A stretch of 7,496 nt of DNA from Prevotellaceae bacterium (GTDB taxonomy: Bacteria > Bacteroidota > Bacteroidia > Bacteroidales > Paludibacteraceae). The notes beneath the pieces were generated by a model that did not search any database, was not told the origin of the DNA, and was given only the letters and a program-made list of their open reading frames with translations. Position numbers and translations under genes: made by a program. The DNA lies in assembly GCA_031255055.1 (NCBI GenBank), contig JAIRTG010000246.1, forward strand, positions 1 through 7,496, in the 5' to 3' direction. Positions 1 through 6,923 of this stretch are shown here, piece after piece; the first letter of the stretch is position 1, and every line of letters starts with the position of its first letter.

Positions 1-1808
1 TTGATGGAAAGTTTCGTCAAACTTGATGAAACTGTATATAACTGAAACCCATCATCTACATTGTTGAAGATTTTCTCGGCATCATAATTATCGTTGCCCA
101 AAGAAGCATCGGTTCTCAGCCCTACAGCAATTTTGTCATATACAAAGTCATTATTCTCCGGGGTCATTGTTAACCGTACCTGATTTTCGAGTTTTGACGG
201 AGCAGGTTTCTTGCCGTTATTACCCGTAAAATCTACCAAGCTATTATCCGTTGTTGAATGCATCAACATCCCTTTGTCAATGCGAAATGGCTTACCGGGA
301 AATGATGGTGTACTTTTTTTGGATACTCTTACCATAAATACGCCCATTGCAGGTATACCAACATCTGGAAGAGTGAGTAGAATACTCTGCTGAGCATCGT
401 ATATTTTTACAGGCACATAGCCCTGCGAACCAAAACTGTAAATGTATACCGTGTTGGAAAAAGTTATACCTTCTGCATTCTGCATGCCCTGTCCCAATTT
501 GTCTAAAGAAATAGGACAAGTATAAGAATTACCGATAACCCAATTTAAGGTCTTATTGGAATTAGGGACGAAACCTTTGAATTCATATTCCAACAATGCA
601 TCATCAGCAAATAATTGCTCTTTGTATTCTTTCTTTGCTTCATCCTGCGTAATACCATAAGGACTTCCATTAAAAACAAATTTGTTAGTTTTGTATTTGT
701 CAAAGTTATTACTACCACCCTTTGTTACAGATAAATCGTCTGCACCGTTCAGTGTGGAATAGTCAAAATCCGAAGGACGTAATCTTATTAAGTACGGATT
801 CCCCGGTTTCAAATAGCGCAATGCATACCTTTCGTATTGATCGTGGGCAATCTTATTATTATTTGGATCATCCTCATCTTGGGGTTTGTTACCCAACACG
901 TATTTGGTATGGTAATTATCCGACACATCTATAGTCGGTACTCTAACCCAGTTTCCAGCAAAGTAACCCGCCAATTGTTTTTTAAAAGGCGTCGCAAATG
1001 GAAAAAGCTGCGGCTTCTGAGCACCTGTGGGCACCCTGTATTTAGACACATCTTTTTTTACAATAACAGCGCTCTCATCTACCAAACTTTCGGAGTTTCC
1101 TTCCCCAAAAATACGAAGCGAAGCGTCGTATACACACTCATTACCCGTAGAACTTTTATACACACCCGATTCTAAAACGAGCGTTCCTTTTGAATCAGGA
1201 ATTCCTTTTTTCACATGTAAAGCATCCATCCCCATTCGAGCATCTAATACAATGCTGTCGTTGGTCTCAATCCTGACGTGAGGGAAAGCGATATACTCAC
1301 GATAACGATCATAACCGGCTAAAGAATCCGGATCTTTACTCAAAGCAGTAGTAGTTATTTCATGCTTACTACCGTTGATGCCCGTACCGTTGATGCCCGG
1401 ACCAACATAATCTATAAAATGAACTGTACCTTCATTATCGGTTACGGTCTTATCCGTACCTAATTCAAATACGGTACCTTTCGTATCTTGGTAAAAATTT
1501 CCACCAACATACAAGTCACCGTTAAGAACAACTTTCACGTTGGTTTGAGAAGCACCGGCTTCATCCAACATTTGCACAGACTGAGGAATGTAAATGACTC
1601 CACCACCACCATTCGATCCTAATTGCGACCCGGCAATATTCATTTCACCGGTATTCACAAAAATGATATCTTCAGGACCAAGTGCTTGAGGAGCTTTGAA
1701 CATTCCTTTCTTCAAATCATTATTTTCTTTATCATTTTGAGATGCAAACAAATTTGCAACAAACAGAGAAAAAATGAAAACAAACAAAAAACAGTTTTTC
1801 TTTTTCAT
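1..1808 (-). CDS. Large exported Bacteroidota surface-type protein, C-terminus cut off by the window edge
   Basis: Reading leftward from the ATG at 1808-1806, the frame stays open for 602 codons to the window edge, so the stop is not visible. The start is well fixed: an in-frame TAA lies four codons upstream, and the protein opens with a classic signal peptide (MKKKN, then a hydrophobic run to about residue 21, cleavage near FAS/Q at 22-24). The mature part has no lipobox Cys. It contains a Gly-rich turn near residues 66-70, alternating beta-type segments, and many Asn, Asp and Gly residues, as in secreted beta-rich proteins. The last visible part (TPENNDFVYDKIAVGLR, then NDNYDAEKI and FQLYT) resembles stretches I associate with the region just before the sorting domain of T9SS cargo. 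T9SS export is therefore an inference, because the C-terminus is missing. I cannot name a catalytic function; adhesin or surface-layer-like is only a guess. A 15-bp in-frame tandem duplication lies inside the gene. Confidence 0.85.
   Translation of the reverse strand, partial: MKKKNCFLFVFIFSLFVANLFASQNDKENNDLKKGMFKAPQALGPEDIIFVNTGEMNIAGSQLGSNGGGGVIYIPQSVQMLDEAGASQTNVKVVLNGDLYVGGNFYQDTKGTVFELGTDKTVTDNEGTVHFIDYVGPGINGTGINGSKHEITTTALSKDPDSLAGYDRYREYIAFPHVRIETNDSIVLDARMGMDALHVKKGIPDSKGTLVLESGVYKSSTGNECVYDASLRIFGEGNSESLVDESAVIVKKDVSKYRVPTGAQKPQLFPFATPFKKQLAGYFAGNWVRVPTIDVSDNYHTKYVLGNKPQDEDDPNNNKIAHDQYERYALRYLKPGNPYLIRLRPSDFDYSTLNGADDLSVTKGGSNNFDKYKTNKFVFNGSPYGITQDEAKKEYKEQLFADDALLEYEFKGFVPNSNKTLNWVIGNSYTCPISLDKLGQGMQNAEGITFSNTVYIYSFGSQGYVPVKIYDAQQSILLTLPDVGIPAMGVFMVRVSKKSTPSFPGKPFRIDKGMLMHSTTDNSLVDFTGNNGKKPAPSKLENQVRLTMTPENNDFVYDKIAVGLRTDASLGNDNYDAEKIFNNVDDGFQLYTVSSSLTKLSI
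1370..1399 (-). repeat. Perfect 15-bp tandem duplication inside the surface-protein gene
   Basis: The plus-strand unit TACCGTTGATGCCCG occurs twice head to tail (1370-1384 and 1385-1399) with no mismatch. Being 15 bp, it keeps the reading frame and yields GINGT-GINGS in the protein, at about residues 137-146. It probably arose by slippage or a small duplication in a flexible Gly/Asn loop. Two copies are too few to call it a phase-variable array. Confidence 0.9.
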
Positions 1809-1908
1809 ATTAACTATTTATAAAAATTACTATATACTCAAAAACCTATTGCTTTCTGATTTCTGAATTTACGAATGTATTATTTATTAAAAGTCAGTTT
1901 TAATCGGA

Positions 1909-1939
1909 CAAAAGTAATACCATTTAATTGTATGACAAA
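1909..1939 (-). promoter_or_regulatory. Bacteroidota-type promoter for the leftward surface-protein gene
   Basis: On the minus strand a TTTG box (complement of 1936-1939) is followed after 19 nt by TACTTTTG (complement of 1909-1916). This matches the Bacteroidota sigma consensus TTTG-N19-21-TAnnTTTG. Transcription would begin at about 1903, giving a 5' leader of roughly 95 nt before the ATG at 1808. The leader is A/T-rich with no strong Shine-Dalgarno sequence, as is usual in this phylum. Confidence 0.65.
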
Positions 1940-2059
1940 ATTTATTAAACACAAAAAATGCCTCAAAATATTACCCCTGTCACTAAACAAGCAAAATCAT
2001 TTATTAACCAATAATTTAACGAAATATCATTCGGTAAAAAATGAACAAAAAAACAAATA

Positions 2060-2080
2060 GACTTCCAAATAATGGGAGTC
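2060..2080. other. Small hairpin in the leader region
   Basis: GACTTCC (2060-2066) and GGGAGTC (2074-2080) can pair across a 7-nt loop. On the plus strand this gives seven pairs, one of them a G-U wobble; on the minus strand the same position is a C-A mismatch. On the minus strand the hairpin is followed by a T-rich tract (complement of about 2045-2058), so it could act as a weak attenuator downstream of the promoter at 2122-2153. The stem is short, so the function is uncertain. Confidence 0.3.
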
Positions 2081-2121
2081 GAGTTTTCGGATTTTTAACC
2101 AAATCTATTCATAAAACGGTG

Positions 2122-2153
2122 CAAAGGTAACAATAATTCCAAAACACACCAAA
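2122..2153 (-). promoter_or_regulatory. Second leftward Bacteroidota-type promoter, distal
   Basis: On the minus strand TTTG (complement of 2150-2153) is separated by 20 nt from TACCTTTG (complement of 2122-2129), and the downstream bases read GCACC. This fits the phylum consensus as well as the proximal promoter does. Transcription would begin near 2116. It would either give the surface-protein gene a leader of about 300 nt or drive a short separate RNA, because a hairpin with a T-rich tail lies about 40-70 nt downstream. Confidence 0.5.
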
Positions 2154-2415
2154 AAACAATTTCTTCCTTGACTTATTTTGGGCACCAAAGCCCCAATAGA
2201 AGTTAATTGTTCGATTAAAATCAAGGATATTTGATCCCGAAATTTCATGAAAACCTTTGTGTAAGCTGTCTGAGTGATTATTCTTATTGAAAATCATTTG
2301 TAACACTCGGAATTAATAACATTTAACTTTCCAGTTGCATACTTTTGACAGTACAATAAGAAAAATCACGTATAATGGAAATCATCTGCCGTAAAAGAAT
2401 TAAACTCCCTCCCTT

Positions 2416-2449
2416 AAAAAATTTGCCTGAATACGAACATGCAGGCAAA
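2416..2449 (-). terminator. Rho-independent terminator reading leftward
   Basis: TTTGCCTG (2422-2429) and CAGGCAAA (2442-2449) form a perfect 8-bp stem around a 12-nt loop. On the minus strand the stem is followed directly by six T residues (complement of 2416-2421), the standard intrinsic-terminator layout. On the plus strand the stem is followed by GCTTG rather than a T-run, so it is directional. No protein gene on the minus strand immediately precedes it, which suggests a non-coding transcript or a very small gene to its right. Confidence 0.55.
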
Positions 2450-2653
2450 GCTTGTTTTGAATAAAATAGAATCATGCTTGCTTGAAGTAAAGCATTGGTC
2501 AAAAGTTTTCAAAGCTAAATCATCTTTTACCTTTCATCCTTTTTATAGTTTTTGTAACGAAAGTTTTTTCAACTCTGTTACAATATCTTTAACTTCATTA
2601 GAATATTCCGGCAACGAGTGAGCGTTTATCCTAATTAGTTGACTAAAATTTTG

Positions 2654-2661
2654 TATTTTTG
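2654..2661 (+). promoter_or_regulatory. Rightward -7-like box upstream of the 317-residue exported protein
   Basis: TATTTTTG fits TAnnTTTG and is followed by CCG. No TTG or TTTG lies at the expected 19-21 nt upstream, so half of the promoter signature is missing. A short inverted repeat, TTAGT/ACTAA (2635-2646), sits just upstream and could be an operator. If used, the leader to the ATG at 2901 would be about 230 nt. No better rightward promoter was seen between 2662 and 2900. Confidence 0.3.
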
Positions 2662-2728
2662 CCGAAGAACGTGAATAATTGTAAATAAATATGTCGTTTT
2701 TTTGCGATTTTCTTTTTTCAAATTGTGA

Positions 2729-2760
2729 CAAATATAATATTTTTTTCATTTTCACAGCAA
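2729..2760 (-). promoter_or_regulatory. Leftward promoter-like site upstream of the possible small RNA
   Basis: On the minus strand TTG (complement of 2758-2760) lies 21 nt upstream of TATATTTG (complement of 2729-2736). The -7 box is a full match; the -33 box is TTG preceded by A rather than T. An inverted repeat, AATTCT/AGAATT (2759-2764 and 2772-2777), overlaps the -33 end and could bind a regulator. In such AT-rich DNA a chance match is quite possible. Confidence 0.35.
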
Positions 2761-2900
2761 TTCTTTTCAATAGAATTACACGGCATGTAAATTATTTAAC
2801 GAAAGGATAACGGCGATAGCAAAACAAACAATATTCAAACTGCTGATAACAAATGTATTTCGATTATCTATGGAAACAAAATATAAAAAAAACAAACATT

Positions 2901-3854
2901 ATGAAATTACATAATCCTAAATCAATTATTCCTATTGTTTTGCTTTTCGTCTTTCCAACATTGCAATCTCAGCAAACAATTACGAATGTCGTTACCAGGC
3001 AACACAAAAAAATAGTCGGAACGAATATAAGCATCATCCCTCCGGACGGATTCTCCAACTCTTTTGTTTTTACTGGTTTTCAGCAAGACAAAACAGGGGC
3101 AAGCATTATGATTGTCAACACTCCCGGTATTTATAAGGAAATGTCTCTCACTTTTACAAAAACAAAACTCAAAGAAAACGGCCTGAATGTGAAACAGATA
3201 GAAGATATTGTTATTAATAACATCCCTGCAAAATTTGCAACGACCGAACAAAATATCTTTGGCAATATTTATACAAAGTATATATTGATGTTGGGAAATG
3301 ATGATGAGATTTTTTTTATCAGCGGTTCATATCCTAATGTTTTTAAAAATCAGGTTGATTTGGCTCTTAAAAATGCTATTCTCAGTACAGTAATTGAAAA
3401 CACATCGAATGAAACACCGCCGAATGAACACATTTTTCATTTTTCATTAAACAATGACCATTCCGAATTTATTTTGCTGAAACGTGACGACGATTTTATC
3501 CGATATAATATTAGCGGTATTAGCGATAAAAATTCAAAATCACCTGTCGAATGTTCATTGACCGTTTCGAGACAGGTACTAAAAAAACCTGTCGAAGATA
3601 AATTGGGCTTTTCGATAAAAGAGTTGAATAAATACACAATCAAAGAGATTGAATCTATACACTCGGTCGAATCTGCAAGCTTGTCGGGTTTTGAAATCAT
3701 CATCAAAACCAACGATGATAAAATGATTTATCAACAGACCCTCTTTGGCAACGATTGCTATTATTTGTTTTTGGGAACTATCAACGACAAATTTGAAAAA
3801 AATCTCAAAGAGATACGACAACTAAATCAAACCTTCAAAATAAATAGCGATTAG
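2901..3854 (+). CDS. Exported 317-residue protein, possibly two PsbP/DcrB-like domains
   Basis: An open frame extends upstream to an ATG at 2853, but the ATG at 2901 is preferred. It puts a signal peptide exactly at the N-terminus (MKLHNPKS, hydrophobic IIPIVLLFVF, cleavage near LQS/Q, residues 21-25) and follows an A-rich leader. No lipobox Cys is present, so a soluble periplasmic or secreted product is expected. Residues about 36-150 (IIPPDGF at 45-51, then an ASIMIVNTPG strand, an INNIPAKF segment, and LMLGNDDEIFFISGSYP near 129-145) recall the Mog1/PsbP/DcrB fold. Residues about 165-313 look like a diverged second copy ending in LGTINDKFEKNLKEIRQ. This assignment is pattern recognition only, and no catalytic residues are evident. 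The gene is strongly AT-rich, unlike the hydrolase gene downstream. The spacer to that gene is 169 nt, so co-transcription is possible but not shown. Confidence 0.8.
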   Translation: MKLHNPKSIIPIVLLFVFPTLQSQQTITNVVTRQHKKIVGTNISIIPPDGFSNSFVFTGFQQDKTGASIMIVNTPGIYKEMSLTFTKTKLKENGLNVKQIEDIVINNIPAKFATTEQNIFGNIYTKYILMLGNDDEIFFISGSYPNVFKNQVDLALKNAILSTVIENTSNETPPNEHIFHFSLNNDHSEFILLKRDDDFIRYNISGISDKNSKSPVECSLTVSRQVLKKPVEDKLGFSIKELNKYTIKEIESIHSVESASLSGFEIIIKTNDDKMIYQQTLFGNDCYYLFLGTINDKFEKNLKEIRQLNQTFKINSD

Positions 3855-3901
3855 TGTCGGTACGGATTCGGAAATCCGCGCCGGTGGATACATCGACCAC
3901 C
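3846..3901. repeat. GC-rich hairpin patch overlapping the end of the exported-protein gene
   Basis: An 11-mer, AGCGATTAGTG (3846-3856), spans the stop codon of the preceding gene and recurs inverted at 6816-6826 in the repeat element upstream of carA. It is followed by a 6-bp hairpin (CGGATT, loop CGGA, AATCCG; 3863-3878) and a 5-bp one (GGTGG/CCACC; 3883-3901). The patch is much richer in G+C than the DNA on its left. Neither hairpin is followed by a solid T-run, so neither is called as a terminator. It may be a decayed relative of the 6771-7020 element or a remnant of other coding DNA. Confidence 0.35.
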
Positions 3902-3954
3902 TCACCAACCGCTAATTTTCTCATTTTCCCTGCTATTTAATGATTTATTAATGC

Positions 3955-3975
3955 CGGAGATAACGTTGTACTCCG
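3955..3975. promoter_or_regulatory. Imperfect palindrome upstream of the hydrolase gene
   Basis: CGGAG (3955-3959) and CTCCG (3971-3975) flank the self-complementary AACGTT (3962-3967), making a nearly symmetric 21-bp site about 50 bp before the hydrolase start. It could be an operator or a small leader hairpin. The only nearby -7-like sequence, GATATTTG (3975-3982), has one mismatch and lacks a -33 box, so no promoter is called for this gene. Confidence 0.25.
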
Positions 3976-4023
3976 ATATTTGGATTTAATATGATAATTA
4001 ATTATTAACATCAAACAAGTATC

Positions 4024-6744
4024 ATGAAATACAAATTGTTATCCGCCATTATTCTATTATTGGTTCCTTGCGTAAATTCATACGCCCAAGAAGTTACTTA
4101 TGATGAAACAGGATGCCGCTACACCTCCTACAACGGTTTGGTTATGGCCGGTTATCAGGGCTGGTTTTCCTGTCCGGGCGACCCTGTCAATGCCGGCTGG
4201 TTTCATTATCCGAACGGCGGTCAGGTCGCTCAGGGACATATCAGCATCGACTTTTGGCCCGATATGCGCGAATACGCCAGGAAGTATCAGGCTTCCGACT
4301 TTGTGCATCCCGACGGCTCACAGGCCTATCTCTTCAGCAGCGCCGACTCTTCTACGGTCGATTTACATTTCAAATGGATGAAAGAACACGGCATCGACGG
4401 CGTCTTCATACAGCGTTTCGTATCGCAAACAGTGGGCGGCTCCGGAAAAACCCGCGTGAATGCCGTATTGAAATACGCACTGAAAGCGGCAAAAAAATAC
4501 AACCGCGCCATTGCCGTGATGTACGACGGCGGCATCAACAACGAGACGGATTACAAGCGCATTACAAGCGACTGGAAAGAGATTGTTGACAACTTCAAAC
4601 TTTTCGACCCGACGAAAAACCCCACTTTCTTGCGCCATAACGGTAAGCCGGTGTTTGCACTTTGGGGCTACGGCGTGAATAGTCGCGGATTTGACCCCGA
4701 CCGGTTCGAGGCGCTGTGCGACAGTATCAAAGGTGAAACGGCAAAAAAGGTCTCTATCATGATTGGTACGCCCTATTACTGGCGCGAACAGATTTCGGAC
4801 TGCGTCACCGATACGCGCTATCACGCTTCGCTCGAAAAGTGGGTCGATATTATTTCGCCCTGGGCGGTGGGGCGGTATCGCACGGGCAATGCCGTGACGA
4901 AAATCACACAGACCGTTCCCGACGACATCGCCTGGTGCAACAAACGCGGCATTACGTACATTCCGGTGGTTTTTCCCGGCTTCAGTTGGCAGAATATGAA
5001 GGGCGGTGACAATAATCCCTACGACGACTATCCGCGCGAAAACGGTAACTTCTTTTGGAAACAGGTGGCGGCAAATAGAAATGCAGGTGCACAAAGCCTC
5101 TATGTGGCGATGTTCGACGAAATGGACGAAGGTACTTGCATTTTCAAATGCGAAACGACAAGCAATACGCCTCTGAATGGCGACGGAAAATTTATCGGCT
5201 ACGACGATGAGCTGGGTAGCGATTATTATCTGTGGCTCACCGGTCAGGCGACACAGTGGATACACGGCGCAAGTGGCTACGGCAGCGCCAAACCGATGCG
5301 CACAACGACACACAATGTCTATCTTTCGGCTTCGGGCGACGACGCCAACGACGGCACGGCCACAGACCGCGCCGTAGCGACACTCAGCAGGGCATACGAA
5401 CTGATTACGCAGGCCGGAAACGCACATAACACTATTTATGTGAGCGGCGAAATAGACGGCTATTCCAATCCCGTCGCGAACCAGAACAATGCAGTATATC
5501 CGTTTTTGGGAAATAGTTACACGCTTGTTATTCGGGGCGTCGAGGGGACAAATCCCAAAATAACCGGCGACGGTAACTCGCGTATGTTCCGTCTGCGTTC
5601 CGATATGGTACTACAGTTGAAAGACCTGACCGTATCGGGCGCTATGGGAACAACATTCGACGGTAACGGCGCATTTCTGCTGATGGCAGGTGGTTCGCTC
5701 GAAGCCGAGAACGTGATTTTTGAGTATTTCAACACTTCGCAGGAGGGAGCCGTGATACAGATGAACACGCTGTCGATGGAAAAACCACTGATTTCGCTCA
5801 AAAACTGCGTGTTCAGAAATAACGCTTCGACAGGGACAAACGGAAGCATCATCCGGATACAGCAGTACGGGGCAAATGCCGATAATGCGGTGGCCGATGC
5901 AAAAATCCATGTCGAGAATTGCGCATTTGTGAGCAACGAAACACTCTACGGCGTCGTGTTTTTGCGTACGGCGAATATAGCCGAAGGTCATCCCGAAATC
6001 ACTTTTGTCAATTCGACCTTCACGGCTAATTCGGTCGCCAACGGCAACGGCGGAACCATTACCGGTTTCAGCGACAATCAAACCGTCAACATCATCAACT
6101 GCACGATAAAGGACAACGCAGGACGCGGTATTACGGCGGTAGCCGCCTTGACGATGAACATCCGAAACTCGGTTGTCGAAGGAAATACGCCCTCCGACCT
6201 GCTTGCTACCAATGAGCCTGTCACACATATCGACCGTTCATTGATTGCGAACGAAAACGACCCTGTTTATGCAAGTCCCGACGGCTATACCCCCGGCACG
6301 CTTTTCGACGATTTCGATCCGACGACATATAGCTTTTCGCCGATAGAGGGATCTTTTGCTCTAAATTACGGCAATGCGCAGTATCTGAAAGATGCGGGCA
6401 TCGACACCGACCAATTGGGCAAAACGCGGACTTTTGCCAATAATCTCTGTACGGCGGGAGCAGTAGAAAATCCGGCCAATTCGACCGGCACGTCCGTCGG
6501 TGCGTCGGACACCATACGGCAGGAAGACATCACTATCAGACAAAACGGCAAAATCGTTCTCATCCTGTCGTCGGCAAGCGAAGCCGTTTCCGTCGAAATC
6601 TTCGATCTGTCGGGCAGACCGGTTGTCGACATTTCACACCTTGAGATCAGTCGGCAAGTGAACCTGTCGCACCTGCCCAACGGCATCTACGTGGTCAGAG
6701 CAACTGCGGCGCACAGCACAAAAACGGTAAAAATAGCCTTATAG
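4024..6744 (+). CDS. Secreted GH99/GH71-like glycoside hydrolase with beta-helix and T9SS sorting domain
   Basis: 906 residues. The signal peptide covers residues 1-22 (MKYK, a hydrophobic run, cleavage near SYAQ/E). Residues about 30-415 form a GH99/GH71-like TIM barrel: GYQGWF (43-48), GIDGVFIQRF (123-132), VMYDGG (165-170), VVFPGFSW (315-322) and FDEMDEGT (364-371). The last motif aligns with NEWxEGT of GH99 endo-mannosidases, whose two glutamates (i, i+3) are catalytic; here they would be E366 and E369. Residues about 431-740 begin YLSASGDDANDGT, typical of DUF1565-like pectin-lyase folds, and continue with Asn-rich beta-helix turns. Residues 775-815 (ALNYGN, then D-x-x-G-K-T-R, ending GAVE) resemble a choice-of-anchor Q segment. 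Residues 836-906 match the T9SS type A sorting domain (VEIFDLSGRPV, then LPNGIYVVRA). The enzyme should cross the outer membrane by T9SS and act on an extracellular glycan. Substrate is unknown; alpha-mannan or arabinoxylan-type chains are possibilities. No strong Shine-Dalgarno sequence is seen. Confidence 0.9.
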   Translation: MKYKLLSAIILLLVPCVNSYAQEVTYDETGCRYTSYNGLVMAGYQGWFSCPGDPVNAGWFHYPNGGQVAQGHISIDFWPDMREYARKYQASDFVHPDGSQAYLFSSADSSTVDLHFKWMKEHGIDGVFIQRFVSQTVGGSGKTRVNAVLKYALKAAKKYNRAIAVMYDGGINNETDYKRITSDWKEIVDNFKLFDPTKNPTFLRHNGKPVFALWGYGVNSRGFDPDRFEALCDSIKGETAKKVSIMIGTPYYWREQISDCVTDTRYHASLEKWVDIISPWAVGRYRTGNAVTKITQTVPDDIAWCNKRGITYIPVVFPGFSWQNMKGGDNNPYDDYPRENGNFFWKQVAANRNAGAQSLYVAMFDEMDEGTCIFKCETTSNTPLNGDGKFIGYDDELGSDYYLWLTGQATQWIHGASGYGSAKPMRTTTHNVYLSASGDDANDGTATDRAVATLSRAYELITQAGNAHNTIYVSGEIDGYSNPVANQNNAVYPFLGNSYTLVIRGVEGTNPKITGDGNSRMFRLRSDMVLQLKDLTVSGAMGTTFDGNGAFLLMAGGSLEAENVIFEYFNTSQEGAVIQMNTLSMEKPLISLKNCVFRNNASTGTNGSIIRIQQYGANADNAVADAKIHVENCAFVSNETLYGVVFLRTANIAEGHPEITFVNSTFTANSVANGNGGTITGFSDNQTVNIINCTIKDNAGRGITAVAALTMNIRNSVVEGNTPSDLLATNEPVTHIDRSLIANENDPVYASPDGYTPGTLFDDFDPTTYSFSPIEGSFALNYGNAQYLKDAGIDTDQLGKTRTFANNLCTAGAVENPANSTGTSVGASDTIRQEDITIRQNGKIVLILSSASEAVSVEIFDLSGRPVVDISHLEISRQVNLSHLPNGIYVVRATAAHSTKTVKIAL

Positions 6745-6773
6745 CCCGAAATCAGGAGTTACGGGGGTAATGT

Positions 6774-6821
6774 TTAGTGTTTAGTGTTTATGCAAGTTCG
6801 CTATAAATCACTAAACACTAA
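6774..6821. repeat. 13-bp perfect stem-loop made from opposing heptamers
   Basis: TTAGTGTTTAGTG (6774-6786) and CACTAAACACTAA (6809-6821) are exact reverse complements separated by a 22-nt loop. The stem lies 30 nt after the hydrolase stop codon and could protect the 3' end of that mRNA. No T-run follows, so it is not called a rho-independent terminator. The same right arm can pair equally well with 6960-6972, which allows two mutually exclusive folds. Confidence 0.7.
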
Positions 6822-6840
6822 TCGCTGTCTTTCGGGGCGT

Positions 6841-6915
6841 TGCGGGGCAGAGCCCCGCAGAGGGGGTAGCGGAAGACCGCCGAAGGCGGGCTGAAGCGAG
6901 GGGGAGACTTCCCCC
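6841..6915. repeat. GC-rich core with three consecutive short-loop hairpins
   Basis: Hairpin 1: TGCGGGGC/GCCCCGCA, 8 bp with a 3-nt loop (6841-6859). Hairpin 2: CCGCC/GGCGG, 5 bp with a GAA loop (6877-6889). Hairpin 3: GGGGGA/TCCCCC, 6 bp with a GACT loop (6900-6915). They follow one another within 75 nt and form the inner part of the composite repeat. AAGACCGCCG at 6873-6882 recurs directly at 6950-6959, tying the core to the right arm. Such hairpin clusters resemble REP/MITE-type dispersed repeats. No T-run follows any of them on either strand. Confidence 0.65.
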
Positions 6916-6923
6916 ACCTAATT

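Larger units (their letters stand above)
2416..2722 (-). ncRNA. Possible leftward small RNA between a promoter-like site and a terminator
   Basis: The promoter-like site at 2729-2760 and the terminator at 2416-2449 both face left and bracket about 300 nt. The only sizeable open frame there (2543-2770, 75 codons) has both of its ATG codons (2770 and 2749) upstream of the predicted transcription start, so this promoter could not express it from those starts. That leaves a non-coding RNA, a leaderless or alternative-start peptide, or chance placement of the two signals. No known RNA family was recognised. The ends are approximate. Confidence 0.22.
1809..2900. other. 1.1-kb AT-rich intergenic region without a convincing protein gene
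   Basis: This stretch separates the leftward surface-protein gene from the rightward exported-protein gene. Short open frames exist on both strands (for example 2543-2770 minus and 2439-2621 plus), but none has a recognisable domain, an export signal or a start matched to a promoter. What can be supported is regulatory: two leftward promoters aimed at the surface gene (1909-1939 and 2122-2153), a small hairpin (2060-2080), a leftward terminator (2416-2449), a third leftward promoter-like site (2729-2760), and a rightward -7-like box (2654-2661). Its length and composition would fit a regulatory spacer, a small RNA locus or decayed coding DNA. Confidence 0.6.

Noticed and set aside
2109..2306. 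65-codon minus-strand open frame
   Set aside because: It runs through the leftward promoter at 2122-2153 and has biased, low-complexity composition without domain signals.
2345..2376. TTGACA and TATAAT motifs resembling a sigma-70 promoter on the plus strand
   Set aside because: Spacing is 20 nt rather than about 17, and Bacteroidota do not normally use this consensus. The overlapping TACTTTTG (2340-2347) fits the Bacteroidota -7 box but lacks a -33 box and leads into no credible gene.
2439..2621. 60-codon plus-strand open frame
   Set aside because: Its ATG lies inside the terminator stem-loop, there is no ribosome site or promoter, and the translated sequence resembles no known protein.
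2543..2770. 75-codon minus-strand open frame starting MKRIAVKMKKILYL
   Set aside because: No recognisable domain, composition matches the AT-rich background, and both usable ATGs lie upstream of the predicted transcription start. It was not called as a gene.
2853..2900. Upstream ATG extending the exported protein by 16 residues
   Set aside because: It would place a charged, Lys/Asn-rich stretch before the signal peptide. The ATG at 2901 gives a normal signal peptide.
4363..5427. 354-codon minus-strand open frame inside the hydrolase gene
   Set aside because: It is fully antisense to a gene with clear domain motifs, is rich in Cys, Arg and His as expected of a shadow frame in GC-richer DNA, and shows no family motif.
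6841..6915. Rho-independent terminator for the hydrolase gene
   Set aside because: The hairpins are GC-rich enough but none is followed by a T-run on the plus strand.
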